Origin: Granulicella sp. WH15
GTDB lineage: Bacteria; Acidobacteriota; Terriglobia; Terriglobales; Acidobacteriaceae
DNA: 64,000 nucleotides
Direction of reading: 5' to 3'
Assembly (NCBI RefSeq): GCF_009914315.1
Contig: NZ_CP042596.1
Coordinates: 3,100,001-3,164,000 of the forward strand
Positions 52,301 through 59,978 of the stretch are shown here, piece after piece. Within the stretch, counting starts at the first letter, position 1; every line of letters begins with the position of its first letter. A model generated the notes under the pieces. The model was not told where the DNA came from and ran no database searches. It saw only the letters and a program-made list of their open reading frames with translations. Made by a program: the position numbers and the translations under genes.

Positions 52301-52703
52301 CTGAGTCCGTCGTCAGCAAAGGTGCGCCCGTGCTCACCTCTACCGAGATCGTAGACTCACCCACCTTCAGCGTAAGATCCTCACGCACAATCTGCCCGAC
52401 CTGTACCTCGATCTTCGAGGTAGTGATCGATTGAAATCCCGGCGCCGTCACGCTAAGCGAATACAAGCCCGCCTGCACCGGCGTCACGACATAGTTGCCG
52501 CTGCCATCTGTCACAGCACTCTGCGTAATGTTGGTTCCCGTATTAGTCAGTTTGATCGCCGCGCCGACAATGACAGAGTCCTGCGTATCCACGATCCGGC
52601 CTACAAAGCGCCCCTGCTCCACCTGCGCCATCGCCGAGTTGACGAATACCGTCAACATCATTGCGAAGACCCCAAGCTTTACCGCTCTAACGAAATCTTT
52701 CAT
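49344..52703 (-). CDS. Oar-like TonB-dependent receptor with carboxypeptidase-regulatory-like domain
   Basis: The 1119-residue outer-membrane protein has a signal peptide (ending SAMAQ). A CarboxypepD_reg-like beta-sandwich (GRFVGRIVDTQDSVIVGAAI to LYSLSVTAPGFQ, about residues 30-110) precedes a TonB plug (PLLTTDSATVGQVITNAQLT, LDGVDVSEQHQGG) and a large barrel ending in FALKYNF with terminal Phe. This is the class that Acidobacteria carry in many copies for polysaccharide or oligosaccharide uptake; no SusD gene accompanies it. ATG 52703 has an AAGGAGAG site. The predicted promoter and a palindromic operator lie at 52773-52801. It heads the seven-gene leftward operon. Confidence 0.92.
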   Translation of the reverse strand: MKDFVRAVKLGVFAMMLTVFVNSAMAQVEQGRFVGRIVDTQDSVIVGAAIKLTNTGTNITQSAVTDGSGNYVVTPVQAGLYSLSVTAPGFQSITTSKIEVQVGQIVREDLTLKVGESTISVEVSTGAPLLTTDSATVGQVITNAQLTGLPLNGRGFYRLAELTPGASLQAATGNSLAIRPEIVNGNVISGIRGSATSFLLDGVDVSEQHQGGTFIQTSIDALQEFSVQQSPYSSEYNRGGAFFNATVKSGTNKFHGGIFEFIRNDKLDARNYFLTQRQILKRNQFGGDLGGPLSIPHLYNGKDRTFFFFNYEGQRLRQGLPEAMVVPTDAQRGGNFGSKTIYDPSTTCTVSLTNACLSNGATSTTPIGTTVRLPFTNNTIPSGRLASQALAIQAYEPTSSTGTFTYAPSQAIDFDQYTVRLDHQINASNRLFARWIYVTNHEVDPNSSPLLGTAKLSSIGQDIALGVITNVGTHMVNEARVHYLPSHVRLSAFLQGPDYNAMFGVTGLSAQLRNGSGSFPDYNWSGYSQLLGSAFDQRPKSQDRKVVEGTENFTILKGKQSIKFGVLFRYYQWLGYDSETYAGQFTFNGSETALPGKAGTGDAYADFLLGYPSSVARAYPAQNFGGQQIYKQFFFQDDIRVSDRLTINAGLRYEYSPWLDGYKGQVGTFDPTQTKPIIVSGSGTVPDLSSQLAAPAAYQFFGQYIQTSSSAGLPSNITYTDKRQFGPRVGFSYSATKKTVIRGGFGMFYEPEGSSGRVNLNMLPFRLAETQNQTTNVVPTRTLGNFFLGTALGSATANPTLAPSKVHMNMGYNEHYSLGVQQQLTQNDVLEVSYVGNHGVDLNGTNDFNDPKPGAGAIQARRPYQPWGTINFFTQDTSTNYNSLQAKVEHRTGYGLTGLVAYTWSKFFQFNQSPGLGGNSGYEYAISPYDTPQNLALSGSYELPFGKGRRYLNHANGIVNNTLGGWQIQTIIAVRSGVPFTPVVSTDVANTGVANQRPNLNPAGGTPHFHPTVAQWFDRAKYVDAPQYQYGTVHADVERSDLYRQYDASIFKNFAMPHESTLSFRAEFFNLTNTTSFSAPNSSITSSAVLTTIDSAGGAQVTSTSVPSRDIQFALKYNF

Positions 52704-52772
52704 CTTTATGGCTCTCCTTACCGCAGACTTATCCACGCCATCGCCATCTATTGCTTTCGCAAACGCGCACAA

Positions 52773-52801
52773 AGGTAGTACCTATAAAACTCTCCTGTCA
52801 A
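52773..52801 (-). promoter_or_regulatory. Predicted receptor promoter with operator site 1
   Basis: On the minus strand TTGACA (52796-52801) is a good -35 box. The palindrome AGGTA-C-TACCT (52773-52783) covers the expected -10 position. The same core is found in the longer palindrome at 52897-52917, suggesting one regulator, most simply the adjacent GntR protein, blocking RNA polymerase here. Confidence 0.65.
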
Positions 52802-52896
52802 CACCGTTCCATCATTTATTTTTTTGGTCTATCGCCACATGCGCGGACATTTACCCACAAATCAAAAATATCCCCACAACAACGATCATTCCATCG

Positions 52897-52917
52897 TCAA
52901 TAGGTACTACCTATTGA
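52897..52917. promoter_or_regulatory. Operator site 2: 21-bp perfect palindrome before the GntR gene
   Basis: The arms TCAATAGGTA and TACCTATTGA are perfect complements around a central C. The site lies 58 bp before the chosen gntR start and 113 bp from site 1, and the inner AGGTA-C-TACCT is identical in both on the minus strand. FCD-type GntR regulators bind such short palindromes with central spacing of about this size. Autoregulation is inferred. Confidence 0.72.
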
Positions 52918-52975
52918 TTTTCATATAGCGCTGAAGGCTTTGACTTTGTCAGTCCAACCCAAGCACTATGGGACG

Positions 52976-53854
52976 ATGAACAACCGGCGGAATCTCCAGA
53001 TGGCCAGTGCGAAGCAGGTCCTGAACAACAAGGACGACGTCACACATCTGCTTATCCTTCGCTTTCAGCAGATGCTGAGCGAAGGCATCCTCACGCCCGG
53101 CACCAAGCTGCCGCCCGAGCGCGAGCTTGCGGCACACTTCAAGGTGGCCCGCTCCTCCCTGCGCCAGGCCCTCAAGGTGCTCGAGATCATGGGCGTCATC
53201 ACCCAGAAGGTCGGCGACGGCAGCTACCTCAACCGCGACGCCTCCTCCGTCCTCGCCGTCCCCATGGAGTTCCTCTTCCTACTCGACGACACATCCGTAC
53301 AAGAGTTAACCGAGCTACGCTTCCTCATGGAGCCGGCCCTTGCAGCCAAGGCCGCCGAGCGCGCCAACTCCGACGACATCGCCCTCCTCCGCCAATCCAT
53401 CGCCGACCTCGAAAACAGCGAGCGCGACCGCGTCAAGCTGGTGGCCTCAGACCTTCTCTTTCACCGAGCTATCTTTCAGGCATCCGGCAATCGCCTCACG
53501 GGACGCCTCTTCCACACCATTCATCGCGCCATGCTCAACATGATTATGGTGACCTCGCAGCTAGTAGACCTTGAGCATACCGTCGCCTTCCACAAGCCCA
53601 TCCTGGCCGCCATCGAGCAGCGCGACGCCCCCCTGGCCGCGCGCCTGATGACCGCGCACCTCACCGACGCTAATGAGCTGCTCACCCTCGGCCGCGAGCA
53701 GGAAAAGGCCCGCACCCTTCGCAACCACATGGCCACCACCACGCTAGCGGTACAACCAAAATCGCCGCGAGCCACCAAAACACCCGCAACCAAACTAGCC
53801 GCCACCCAGCCTCCTCGCAAATCCATACGTCGCACCTTGACGAAACACATCTGA
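52976..53854 (+). CDS. FCD-domain GntR-family transcriptional regulator
   Basis: The 292-residue protein has the GntR winged helix (LRFQQMLSEGILTPGTKLPPERELAAHFKVARSSLRQALKVLEIMG, about residues 28-72). The all-helical FCD effector domain includes LTELRFLMEPALAAKAAERA and the metal/ligand residues in DLLFHRAIFQASGN and VAFHKPILAAIEQRDA. A Lys/Thr/Pro-rich tail of about 45 residues is unusual. FCD regulators usually sense organic acids or sugar acids and lose DNA binding on ligand contact. It diverges from the TonB receptor operon with two palindromes between. The start at 52976 is preferred; 53000 and a TTG at 52940 are possible. Confidence 0.9.
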   Translation: MNNRRNLQMASAKQVLNNKDDVTHLLILRFQQMLSEGILTPGTKLPPERELAAHFKVARSSLRQALKVLEIMGVITQKVGDGSYLNRDASSVLAVPMEFLFLLDDTSVQELTELRFLMEPALAAKAAERANSDDIALLRQSIADLENSERDRVKLVASDLLFHRAIFQASGNRLTGRLFHTIHRAMLNMIMVTSQLVDLEHTVAFHKPILAAIEQRDAPLAARLMTAHLTDANELLTLGREQEKARTLRNHMATTTLAVQPKSPRATKTPATKLAATQPPRKSIRRTLTKHI

Positions 53855-53924
53855 ACCTGTTTCCCTTGCGGGCAATCTTTATCCGAGCGTTCGCCGCGGC
53901 TGCTATCTGAGTGGAAGGTATGGA

Positions 53925-55268
53925 ATGATGAACAAGCGTGAGTTTCTCAAGTCTTCAGGAGCACTAATGGGTAGCAGCCTTCTCTCAAAACTCCCCCTGG
54001 CCGAAGCCGCCACAGCCCGCACCAACTGGGCGGGCAACCTCACTTACAGCACGGATCACCTCGACCTGCCCGCGAACCCCGAAGAGGTCAAACACCTCAT
54101 CGCCGCCCACACTCACCTCAAGGCCCTGGGCACGCGCCACTCGTTCAACGACATCGCCGACAGCACCGAGGAGCAGGTCTCCCTCCAGCACCTCGACTCC
54201 ATCGAATTGGACACCACAGCCCGTACCGTCACCGTCGGAGCCGGAGTCACCTACGGCCAGCTCGCCCCCTACATCGACAGCCGCGGCTTCGCCGTCCACA
54301 ACCTGGCCTCTCTCCCACACATCTCGGTCGTAGGAGGCTGCGCCACAGCCACGCACGGCTCCGGCCTCCATAACGGCAACCTCTCCACCGCCGTCCGCGC
54401 CATCGAGATCGTCCTCCCCGACGGCACCCTCAAGACCTTCACCCGCGAGCACGACGCCGACTTCCCCGGCATAGTCGTGGGCCTCGGCGCGCTCGGCATC
54501 ATCACCCGCATCACCCTCGCGGTCGAGCCTCGCTTCGAGATGACCCAGGTCCTCTACGAAAACCTATCTTTCGACGAGCTTCAACACAACCTCATCCCCA
54601 TCTACTCCAGCGGCTACTCCGTCAGCCTCTTCACCGACTGGCAGCACCACCGCGCCACCCAGGTCTGGATCAAGCGCCGCACCGACGGCGGCAACGCCAC
54701 CCACATCTCCCCCCAGTTCTACGGAGCCACCGCCGCCACCAAAAAGCTCCACCCCATCTCCGGCGTCTCAGCCGAGAACTGCACCGACCAACTCGGCGTC
54801 CCCGGCCCCTGGTACGAGCGCCTCCCGCACTTCAAGATGAACTTCACCCCCAGCCAGGGCGCGGAGATCCAGAGCGAGTACTTCGTCCCCCTTGACCGCG
54901 CCTACGAGGCCATTCTCGCCGTCGAGCAGCTACGCGACCAGATCACCCCTCACCTCTTCGTCACCGAGCTGCGCACCATCGCCCCCGACGACCTCTGGCT
55001 CAGCATGGCCTACCAGCGCCCCTCGCTCGCCCTTCACTTCACCTGGAAGCGCGAGTGGCCCGCGATCAAGCAGATCCTCCCACAGATCGAGGCCAAGCTG
55101 GCCCCCTTCGACCCGCGCCCCCACTGGGCCAAGACCTTCACGATGCCTCCCGCGCAGATCCAGGCCCACTACCCCCGCATGAAGGACTTCAAAGCCCTCC
55201 TCGCGAAGTACGATCCCAAGGGCAAGTTCCGCAACCACTTCCTCAACACCAACCTCTACAGCGCCTAG
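53925..55268 (+). CDS. FAD-dependent alditol/xylitol oxidase-like protein
   Basis: The 447-residue flavoprotein has a Tat-like leader (NKREFLKSSGALMGSSLLSK) and an FAD_binding_4 (PCMH) domain: LKALGTRHSFNDIADS (about 60-75) and VGGCATATHGSGLHNGNLS (about 137-155). The His in ATHGSG is the covalent FAD site in this family. The C-terminal ALO-type domain has VTELRTIAPDDLWLSMAY and ALHFTWKREWPA. It is most like xylitol/alditol oxidases, which oxidise polyols with oxygen. Together with GH39/GH3 and the sugar-acid genes it suggests pentose-derived substrates. It lies 70 bp after the GntR gene on the same strand. Confidence 0.87.
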   Translation: MMNKREFLKSSGALMGSSLLSKLPLAEAATARTNWAGNLTYSTDHLDLPANPEEVKHLIAAHTHLKALGTRHSFNDIADSTEEQVSLQHLDSIELDTTARTVTVGAGVTYGQLAPYIDSRGFAVHNLASLPHISVVGGCATATHGSGLHNGNLSTAVRAIEIVLPDGTLKTFTREHDADFPGIVVGLGALGIITRITLAVEPRFEMTQVLYENLSFDELQHNLIPIYSSGYSVSLFTDWQHHRATQVWIKRRTDGGNATHISPQFYGATAATKKLHPISGVSAENCTDQLGVPGPWYERLPHFKMNFTPSQGAEIQSEYFVPLDRAYEAILAVEQLRDQITPHLFVTELRTIAPDDLWLSMAYQRPSLALHFTWKREWPAIKQILPQIEAKLAPFDPRPHWAKTFTMPPAQIQAHYPRMKDFKALLAKYDPKGKFRNHFLNTNLYSA

Positions 55269-55270
55269 CT

Positions 55271-56794
55271 CTACCTGATGCTGCCGGTCTCCTCCGGCAG
55301 CATCAGCAGGTAGGTCATAAACGCCAGGTGCTTGCTATCGGGAGCCCACGACGGCACATTCATCATGCCCGTCCCGCCCACCACATTGGCCAGCGTCCGC
55401 ACCTTCCTGTCCTCAAGCGACATGATCCTCACCGCAATATCCGTATTCGTCGGATGCCCCGTCGTCCCCGCCGGATAGCTCTGAAATACCATCCACTTCC
55501 CATCGGGCGAGACATGCGGTGTCCAGTTCACCATCTCGTCGAAGGTGATCTGCTCCGGCACGCTTCCATCCGTCTTCATCCGCCAGATCTGCATCCCCCC
55601 ACTCCGATCCGAGTTGAAGTAGATGTACTTCCCGTCAGGAGAATAATCCGGATCGTCACTCAGCTTTTCCCCAGAAGTAATCTGCTTCTCCTCCCCACCC
55701 GCCGCCGGGATGACAAAGATATCCCCCGACCCATGCGCGGGCCGAGTAAACGCAATGGTCCTACCATCCGGCGACCAGCTATGCCAGTAAGAAGATCCAT
55801 GCTCGGTCACCATCCTCGGCGTCCCACCCGGCGTCGCCCCGCTCATCGGCACCGCATACACCCGCGTCTCCGGCTTATCCAGCATCGCGCAGGTAATCGC
55901 CAGTTCCTTCCCGTCGGGCGACAACCCATGACTCCCTCCACACCGCACCGCCGCCCCAACATCAATCACCTTCGGCTCCCCACCCTTCACCGGAACCATC
56001 ATCATCTTCCCGTTCTGATTGAAGATCAGCGACTGCCCATCCCTGGTCCAATTAGGAGCCTCCATCCGCCCCTCGGTCGTATAGACCACCTTGGCTTGAA
56101 GAAACGCCGGATCGATCGCCATCGTCTGCAACGTGCTGTAGACCACCGAGGTCTCCAACTTCACATTCGAGAAGACCGCCTTCTCGGTCACCTTCGCATC
56201 GTGCGAGCACACCCCCAGCCCCACATAAAACGAGTCCCACAGCCGCACCTTCATCGACGCCCCCACCTGGTGCAGCGGCTCGCCATTGGCGCTCAGGAAC
56301 ATCGTCACCGCATCCCCACGCCGCACCAGCCGAATCCGCTTCGGCGCGGCTACACTTACCTCGATATCCTGCGTCCCCCCGCCCTTCACGCGGCGATACT
56401 GCAACACCGTAGCCCCCACACCATGCTGCGTCACGGCCACATAGGGACTATCCGTATCCAGCCCCTGCCTCACCATCAGCATCGCCTTGCGCCGCGGATA
56501 GTGCGTCCCCGCCGTATCGGGAAACGTGACATCGGCCGTCAGCGCCACATCTCCCGAAACCTTCTTCCAGACAAAGTGGAAGTTATCGCTCGCGTCCCAA
56601 AGATCGGCCCCAGCCGCGGCGATCGTATACGTCCCAGCCGCCGCGTCATACGCCGCCGTACCCGCTGGAGTCACGCTGCCAATATCCGTCTGCCCCTCAA
56701 AGATCCCCAACGCACTCTGAGCAACCAACGATCCCACGCAAACAAGCAGACCAGCAAAAAGAACTCCACCCACACGCGCGAATCTTCTGAGCAC
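55271..56794 (-). CDS. Exported TolB-like (PD40 repeat) protein with N-terminal beta-sandwich
   Basis: The 507-residue protein has a signal-like N-terminus (GGVLFAGLLVCVGSLVAQ). A DUF1349/lectin-like beta-sandwich (FHFVWKKVSGDVALTADVTFPD, MLMVRQGLDTDSPYVAV, about residues 70-205) precedes a beta-propeller of PD40 repeats, each with S-P-D-G-K/R (GLSPDGKELAITC, SWSPDGRTIAFTRP, DYSPDGKYIYFNSDRSGGMQIW, HVSPDGKWMVFQS). GTG 56794 is chosen because GGAGG lies six bases upstream; a TTG at 56824 is less likely. It is likely a periplasmic sensor or binding protein. Its last codons form the hairpin at 55275-55306, against the convergent oxidase gene. Confidence 0.82.
   Translation of the reverse strand: MLRRFARVGGVLFAGLLVCVGSLVAQSALGIFEGQTDIGSVTPAGTAAYDAAAGTYTIAAAGADLWDASDNFHFVWKKVSGDVALTADVTFPDTAGTHYPRRKAMLMVRQGLDTDSPYVAVTQHGVGATVLQYRRVKGGGTQDIEVSVAAPKRIRLVRRGDAVTMFLSANGEPLHQVGASMKVRLWDSFYVGLGVCSHDAKVTEKAVFSNVKLETSVVYSTLQTMAIDPAFLQAKVVYTTEGRMEAPNWTRDGQSLIFNQNGKMMMVPVKGGEPKVIDVGAAVRCGGSHGLSPDGKELAITCAMLDKPETRVYAVPMSGATPGGTPRMVTEHGSSYWHSWSPDGRTIAFTRPAHGSGDIFVIPAAGGEEKQITSGEKLSDDPDYSPDGKYIYFNSDRSGGMQIWRMKTDGSVPEQITFDEMVNWTPHVSPDGKWMVFQSYPAGTTGHPTNTDIAVRIMSLEDRKVRTLANVVGGTGMMNVPSWAPDSKHLAFMTYLLMLPEETGSIR
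55275..55306. terminator. Hairpin inside the end of the PD40 gene
   Basis: A 13-bp perfect stem pairs CTGATGCTGCCGG (55275-55287) with 55294-55306, loop TCTCCT. It begins seven bp after the convergent oxidase stop and contains the last codons of the minus-strand gene. It resembles the hisA/NIPSNAP arrangement. Confidence 0.65.
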
Positions 56795-56914
56795 AAATAA
56801 CCTCCATACCTTTTCAAGAAGCAAGCGACAATAAAAAAATCCAGGCGAACGAATTGTACGGGGAAATGACTATCATTGCCCCATCGAATCTCTCCCTCAC
56901 AGGAAACCGCAACC

Positions 56915-57472
56915 ATGGCCAACGTCCACCACCCTCGCTTCATGGCCTTTCTCGATGAGTTCCAAAAGCTCATCGACGCCGCCCTCCCCGACCGCGAGAT
57001 CCTCACCCAGGGCACCCCGCTCCTGGCCCAGCTCATCGCCCAGGACGACTGGCTCCCCTCCGAGTACGCCATCGCCAGCCCCACCCGCTACAGCCAGTAC
57101 CTCCTCCACGCCGACCCGCAGGACCGCTTCTCCATCGTCAGCTTCGTCTGGGGCCCAGGCCAGCAGACCCCCATCCACAACCACACCGTCTGGGGCCTCA
57201 TCGGCATCCTCCGCGGCGCGGAGCACTCACAGGGCTACGCCCAGCAACCCGATGGTTCACTGCTCCCCGAAGGAGACCCCATCCTGCTCACACAAGGCAT
57301 GGTCGACGCCGTCTCCGAGGACACCGGCGACCTGCACCGCGTCTCAAATGCCCTTGCAGATCAACCATCCATCAGCATCCACATCTACGGAGCCAACATC
57401 GGCAAGCTCCCTCGCTCCACCTTCCAACTCGACGGTACGCGCCACCAGTTCATCTCCGGCTATAGCAACTAA
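56915..57472 (+). CDS. Cysteine dioxygenase-type cupin protein
   Basis: The 185-residue protein has the thiol dioxygenase cupin pattern: WGPGQQTPIHNHTVWGLIGILRGAE supplies two His ligands (about residues 85-87), and DTGDLHRVSNA the third (about 141). The nearby RYSQYLLHADPQDRFSIVSFVW is the first cupin strand. Iron(II) thiol dioxygenases convert cysteine or 3-mercaptopropionate to the sulfinic acid. Whether it acts on free cysteine cannot be told; bacterial members of this size often prefer 3-mercaptopropionate. ATG 56915 is used since an upstream frame start lacks support. It lies 90 bp before a DUF3861 gene. Confidence 0.85.
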   Translation: MANVHHPRFMAFLDEFQKLIDAALPDREILTQGTPLLAQLIAQDDWLPSEYAIASPTRYSQYLLHADPQDRFSIVSFVWGPGQQTPIHNHTVWGLIGILRGAEHSQGYAQQPDGSLLPEGDPILLTQGMVDAVSEDTGDLHRVSNALADQPSISIHIYGANIGKLPRSTFQLDGTRHQFISGYSN

Positions 57473-57562
57473 CCCGCATGCAAAAGGAGAGTCCCTTTCC
57501 CAACCCCGATCATCGAACCAAAGACGGAGCCCACGCGATACTCCGCCATGGAAAGGACCTCA

Positions 57563-57868
57563 ATGAACGCCTACCGCTATCGCATCACCGTGGAAGCCCT
57601 CGAAGGAGAACAGACCAGCACCGGCCTTGGCCACCCGCTCCAGTTCGAGGTACAAAACCACGACGATCTCTTCGAGATTGCAGCCCGCACCAAAGACAAG
57701 CAGATCCTCTCGCCCGACGACTCCGCGGCCCTGATCATCGGCCTCAAGCTCTTCGCCGAGGTAGCTTTGCAGAACCGCAAGCACCCCCTCTTCGAGCCGA
57801 TTCTGCTCCCCATCCGCGAGTTCATCCAACGCCTCAAAGCACTAGGCGGCCCCAACTCCAACTCTTAA
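57563..57868 (+). CDS. DUF3861 family protein
   Basis: The 101-residue protein begins MNAYRYRITVEALEGEQTS and has the DUF3861 features: LQFEVQNHDDLFEIAARTK, SPDDSAALIIGLKLFAEVAL and NRKHPLFEPILLPIREFI. The family is small, cytosolic and uncharacterised. ATG 57563 has AAAGGA nine bases upstream; ATG 57548 would add five residues. It is downstream of the thiol dioxygenase in the same direction, so cotranscription is possible. Confidence 0.85.
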   Translation: MNAYRYRITVEALEGEQTSTGLGHPLQFEVQNHDDLFEIAARTKDKQILSPDDSAALIIGLKLFAEVALQNRKHPLFEPILLPIREFIQRLKALGGPNSNS

Positions 57869-58472
57869 AGCAACCTCTCCCGCATAACCGGCGTTCTCAC
57901 CGTTGCCGGTTCTGTAATTTGTTGTTGCCCGTTCTTGTGTTTCGCGACTAACGCCCGTTCCTTTGTTTCGCTGCTGTTGCTTGTTTTGGATTCGTTGTTG
58001 TTGCCTGTTCTTTTGGTTGTCATTCAGGAGCGAAGCGGAGGAATCTGCTTCTTGCCGTTGCTCTTGCCGTTGCTCTTGCTCTTGCCGTTGCTCTTGCTCT
58101 TGCCGTTGCTTCTCGTCGTTGCCGTTGCTCCTGGGGTAGGTCGGGGCTTTAGCCCCGACATTAAAACCCGCCATCAAAGCGGGCTTCAGCCCCCGAGGTA
58201 TGCTTTCTTCAACCCCACCACGACCACTAAGGGCACGCCTTGAGCCGCTGAGGAACTCTATTGTAAAAGCTGCAAAAACGTCCTGCCGGACGGACCCGCT
58301 ACGCGCGGAGCGGTCACTTCGTGACGCGTATACCTTGTCTCGATAACTCAAGAGATAAGGGTCCTCCCGTTGGTCGGAAATAACAATGCTCGCTGCCGAT
58401 CAACGGGAGGCCCCATGCCGATCACTCCCCCATACCACCCCGAGAACGGTACGAAGTACTACGATCATAACT
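57869..58472. repeat. Chained intergenic repeats, modules A+C, with low-complexity run
   Basis: Module A spans 58013-58218. Its low-complexity part is long here: the unit TTGCCGTTGCTC is repeated with variation from 58053 to 58130. The palindromes GTCGGGGCTTTAGCCCCGAC and AGCGGGCTTCAGCCCCCGAG follow. Module C spans 58275-58450 (GTCCTGCCGGACGGACCCGC, CCTCCCGTTGGTCGGAAATA with its complement, and CCCCGAGAACGGTACGAAGT). The first 140 bp are T/G-rich simple sequence. No gene is seen in the 600-bp gap. Confidence 0.85.
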
Positions 58473-59906
58473 ATGCCCAGCGAACCCGCCCCCCCAAGCC
58501 AACCAGCCCTCACCCGCCAGGTCGGTCTCGGCAGCGCCATCTCGCTCAACATGCTCAACATGGTGGGCATCGGCCCCTTCATCACCCTGCCCCTGGTCGT
58601 CGCCGCCATGGGTGGCCCCCAGGCCTTCCTCGGCTGGATCATCGGAGCCCTCATCGGCATCTGCGACGGCCTGGTCTGGGCCGAGCTGGGCGCAACCATG
58701 CCCGAAGCCGGAGGCTCCTACGCCTTCCTCCGCGAAATCTACGGCCCCCAGAGCGGTGGCCGCCTCGCATCCTTCCTCTACGTCTGGCAACTCTGCTTCA
58801 GCGCCCCGCTCTCCATCGCCTCGGGCTGCATCGGACTGGCCCAGTACGCGGCCTACCTCTGGCCCTCCCTCCACCAAGGCCCGGTCGCAACCGGCTTACT
58901 CTCCCACATCGCCGGAACCAAGCTCGTAGCCGCCGGAACCTGCGTCCTGATGGTCATCCTGCTCTACCGCAACGTCCGCGCCATCACCCGCATGGCCTGG
59001 GTCCTCTGGGCCGGAATGCTCCTCACCATCGGCATCGTCATCTTTGCCGGACTCACCCACTTCAACGCCCACATGGCCTTCTCGCTCCCCCCCGGAGCCT
59101 TCACCCTGCGCCCCGCGTTCTTCGAGGCCCTGGGCGCAGCCACCTTGATTACCACCTACGATTACTGGGGCTACTACAACGTCTGCTTCATGGGCGGCGA
59201 GATCAAGAACCCCGGCCGCAACATCCCCCGCGCAGTCCTCATCTCCATCCTCGTCATCGCCGCGCTCTACCTGCTCATGAGCGTCAGCGTCCTCGGCGTC
59301 ATCCCCTGGCAGGAGCTGGCCACCGCGACCTCCGGCAACAGCCGCCTCGCCGTCGTAGCCGTCATGCTGCAACGCACCCTCGGCACCACCGCCGGACGTG
59401 TCCTCGCCGGGCTGGTCATCTGGACGGCCTTCTCCTCGGTCTTCGCCCTGCTGCTGGCCTTCTCCCGCGTCCCCTACGTCGCGGCGCTCGACGGCAACTT
59501 CTTCCGCATCTTCGGCCGCCTGCACTCCAAGCACAACTTCCCGCACCTGTCTCTGCTGGCGCTGGGCGCGGCCTCCACGCTCTTCTGCTTCTTCGACCTC
59601 GGCCACGTCATCGCCGCGCTGGTCACCATCCGCATCATCCTGCAGTTCGTACTGCAACAGGTCGGCGTCATGGTCCTGCGCAAGCGCGAGCCGAACCGGC
59701 CACGTCCCTTCCGCATCTGGCTCTACCCCTTGCCTCCGCTCTTCGCGCTGACTGGATTTTTCTTCATCCTCTTCTCGCGCCCCGACGCCTCCCGCGAGCT
59801 GAGTTACGGGGCCGTCGTCGCGATCAGCGGAGCACTCATCTTCTTCATCCGGTCCCGCGTCCGGCGCGAGTGGCCATTTGCACCCAAAATAGTGCAAACA
59901 CCGTAG
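58473..59906 (+). CDS. APC-superfamily amino acid permease
   Basis: The 477-residue protein has about twelve helices and opens with a short Pro-rich tail, then VGLGSAISLNMLNMVGIGPFITLPLVVA, the helix-one GIG substrate loop of APC transporters. WAELGATMPEAGGSYAFLREIYG and ALGAATLITTYDYWGYYNV with GGEIKNPGRNIPRAVLIS match the family. It probably imports an amino acid by proton or cation coupling. ATG 58473 is taken; the longer frame from 58386 is inside a repeat. It is followed after 72 bp by the trans-sulfuration PLP gene, so a sulfur-amino-acid substrate is possible but unproven. Confidence 0.88.
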   Translation: MPSEPAPPSQPALTRQVGLGSAISLNMLNMVGIGPFITLPLVVAAMGGPQAFLGWIIGALIGICDGLVWAELGATMPEAGGSYAFLREIYGPQSGGRLASFLYVWQLCFSAPLSIASGCIGLAQYAAYLWPSLHQGPVATGLLSHIAGTKLVAAGTCVLMVILLYRNVRAITRMAWVLWAGMLLTIGIVIFAGLTHFNAHMAFSLPPGAFTLRPAFFEALGAATLITTYDYWGYYNVCFMGGEIKNPGRNIPRAVLISILVIAALYLLMSVSVLGVIPWQELATATSGNSRLAVVAVMLQRTLGTTAGRVLAGLVIWTAFSSVFALLLAFSRVPYVAALDGNFFRIFGRLHSKHNFPHLSLLALGAASTLFCFFDLGHVIAALVTIRIILQFVLQQVGVMVLRKREPNRPRPFRIWLYPLPPLFALTGFFFILFSRPDASRELSYGAVVAISGALIFFIRSRVRREWPFAPKIVQTP

Positions 59907-59978
59907 ATCCACACCGTCACTCCACCGCGTCACACCGACAAAACACCGTGTTCTATCCATCCATTATGATCGTGAAAC

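Noticed and set aside
55055..56800. 581-residue plus-strand open frame rich in His/Arg/Pro
   Set aside because: It lies opposite the PD40 gene and the end of the oxidase gene; its composition is typical of antisense reading of GC-rich coding DNA.
58053..58130. CRISPR-like array of TTGCCGTTGCTC units
   Set aside because: Units are 6-12 bp, contiguous and without spacers; this is the low-complexity part of module A.
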